Source: Limanda limanda (taxonomy: Eukaryota; Chordata; Actinopteri; Pleuronectiformes; Pleuronectidae). From it: 64,000 bases of DNA. Numbering within the stretch: the stretch's first letter is position 1; every line of letters starts with the position of its first letter. A program made the translations under genes and the position numbers. The stretch spans positions 4,840,856 through 4,904,855 of the forward strand of contig NC_083636.1 in NCBI RefSeq assembly GCF_963576545.1, in the 5' to 3' direction. Under the pieces are notes generated by a model. That model did no database searches and was not told where the DNA came from. It worked only from the letters and a program-made list of their open reading frames with translations. This document shows positions 62,308 through 64,000 of the stretch, one piece after another.

Positions 62308-62688
62308 AGAATGTTGATGAAGGAGAAATCATCATCATTCCCTGGAAATTACATCTTCTTTAAGAACAAAGCAAAGTGGAAGTAGAACGTTAACAATCCT
62401 CCATCAAGGCCAAAGCCTGGAAATGTGCATTAAATCCATCATGTGCGTTTGGACGTAGTTGTAAAAGTATTAAAGATGAATAAAAACACATGATCTCAGC
62501 TACAGATTTGTATGAAACCATGAAACCATATTTCAATCCACTCGATCTTGATTATTGTTTTGATTCTGATTATTTACATCAAGATCCATGCATTATTCAC
62601 TGGGAAATTTGTATTTCTATCACGCAATGTTAAAGTGATGGAGGAGAAAATATCCTGGATCCATTTCTCTGTCCAGCTCCATGCCTAG

Positions 62689-62759
<71 letters not shown>

Positions 62760-62778
62760 TCTGCTCAACAAAAATTAG
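62308..62778 (+). repeat. triplicated 0.48 kb unit, copy 2
   Basis: A 471 bp head-to-tail copy of 61821-62307, almost identical outside the AT block, which is about 66 bp here (62691-62756). Confidence 0.92.
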
Positions 62779-63155
62779 AGAATGTTGATGAAGGAGAAAT
62801 CATCATCATTCCCTGGAAATTACATCTTCTTTAAGAACAAAGCTAAGTGGAAGTAGAACGGAAACAATCCTCCATCAAGGCCAAACCCTGGAAATGTGCA
62901 TTAAATCCATCATATGCGTATGAAAGATGAATAAAAACTCATAATTTCAGCTACAGATTTGTATGAAACATGAAACCATATTTCAATCCACTCAATAACG
63001 ATCATTATATGGATTCTAATTAGTTACATTGAGATCCATGCTTTAGTCACTGGGACATTAGTATTTCTATCTCGCAAAAGATCCTGGATCCATTCCTCTG
63101 CAGAGATAATATATATATAGTTTTATGGAGGCGTAATGCTGCTCAACAAACAAAC
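62779..63155 (+). repeat. triplicated unit, copy 3 (diverged and shortened)
   Basis: A third copy with internal deletions and more substitutions. Its AT block is only about 11 bp (63109-63119). It ends at GCTCAACAAACAAAC. Confidence 0.85.
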
Positions 63156-64000
63156 TTTAAATCAAGATGACCATTAATTTATTCACTGGGGAAACTGAAA
63201 ATGTAGAAAGACGCAAATCTTGCAATGTTCAAGAAAGTGAAATTAAAACCTTCAGCCTCCTTCTTCCAGGTGTAAATCTGCTCGGTTATAATCTTACAGA
63301 CAAAACAAACCTCTACGGATCCATCCATCACTCTGAAGCTGCGTGTCCGTGCATTCATTTCCTTTAGCTTCATTTGATTTGATGGGACCAGAGAGCCCCC
63401 CCCCCCCATCATGTAGAGCCCCTGTGAGCTTGTGGCCCGGTGCGACACGTTAACCCTCTCATTTCCAAAAGTGCAGCGGCTGTGATCGAAGTGCACGACA
63501 GAGATTGATCCACTAATCCTCCTCCTCCTCCTCCTCCTCCTCCTCCTCCTCCTCCTCCTCCTCCTCCTCCTCCTCCTCCTCCTCCTCCTCCTCCTCCTCC
63601 TCCACCTCCACAGGCCGACATCACACCACACAACAGCCCTGTGGCACCGAACGATGCTTCCACTTCCAGTGATCAAATGACATCCTGCAACACTTTGATC
63701 ATATCTCCAGGTGAAAACGTAAACACCCTCACGTTCCATTTCACAATTTGGAAGCTAAGGACGCGTGTAGCTGCCATTTTAAAGAGCTGCATCCATGGAG
63801 TGGGCAGTAAAGAGGCCGGAGAGTCATGAAGGGTCAGTTCACTTCAGAGTGTGTGACCTTGATGTTATTCCCTCGATGAGCCGCGGGTTTAAAAAGAGAA
63901 AACGACCGTCCACATTTTAAACTAATTGATTCTCTAAACAAGCCAGTTAGTCTCCCGCTAATTCCATAATGACTTCAGGTCCTTTTATGTGCAGTGACTC
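63156..64000. other. no gene seen; CTC microsatellite region
   Basis: Only the CTC tract at 63517 stands out. The rest is unique sequence to the window edge. Confidence 0.55.
63517..63609 (+). repeat. (CTC)n microsatellite
   Basis: About 29 CTC units. Gives a poly-Arg frame of 186 codons and a poly-Gly frame on the minus strand; neither is a gene. Confidence 0.97.

Noticed and set aside
61821..63155. Regular repeats considered as a CRISPR array
   Set aside because: Units are nearly 0.5 kb and directly abutting, with no short repeats and unique spacers. The genome is eukaryotic.
63179..63739. 186-codon frame with a poly-Arg run
   Set aside because: Translation of the CTC microsatellite at 63517. 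The flanks have no recognisable protein features.

Overview
The window reads as nuclear DNA of a ray-finned (teleost) fish. The signs are the dense CA/TG, GA, CTC and TTCC microsatellites, BED-finger hAT elements, a fish-type L1 fragment, tRNA-derived SINEs with the common teleost tail, and several familiar teleost interspersed repeats. Nothing looks bacterial, viral or plasmid-like. No rRNA, tRNA or CRISPR array was seen, and no complete protein-coding gene.

The only stretch I would call host coding sequence with reasonable confidence is one terminal exon on the minus strand at 53018-53344. It has about 108 codons, is proline-rich, carries a clear splice acceptor and has strong G/C bias at third codon positions. 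I do not recognise the protein. A weaker exon candidate on the same strand lies at 51320-51566. The 47-53 kb interval downstream of these may be 3' untranslated sequence. No partner exons were found in the rest of the window, so it is probably intronic, UTR or intergenic sequence around that gene.

Layout. 1-8.1 kb: unique non-coding DNA with two decayed LINE-tail fragments and two pockets rich in homeodomain-like sites (6.8-7.6 kb). 8.1-10.1 kb: a nest in which a retroelement tail is interrupted by a complete short hAT element and by one arm of a 0.2 kb inverted duplication. 11.0 kb: a TTAA-flanked MITE. 14.7-15.4 kb: a 5'-truncated L1 with a perfect 13 bp target duplication. 23.6-28.7 kb: two copies of an unnamed 0.6 kb element, one flanked by about 53 bp direct repeats, the other carrying a further insertion. 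30.4-32.1 kb: a decayed LINE C-terminal remnant next to a 1.4 kb compound minisatellite. 39.5-40.3 kb: a tandem duplication. 43.2 and 54.7-55.0 kb: two copies of one SINE in opposite orientation. 53.4-54.2 kb: a tandem array directly upstream of the exon acceptor. 57.4-60.2 kb: two sister hAT copies, each with an 8 bp target duplication. 61.8-63.2 kb: a triplicated unit of about 0.48 kb containing long AT blocks.

I found no new gene system. The most worthwhile leads are the unidentified terminal exon with a microsatellite polypyrimidine tract, the repeat with unusually long flanking direct repeats, the hAT pair with complementary zinc-ligand losses, the compound minisatellite, and several candidate regulatory elements that need cross-species comparison.
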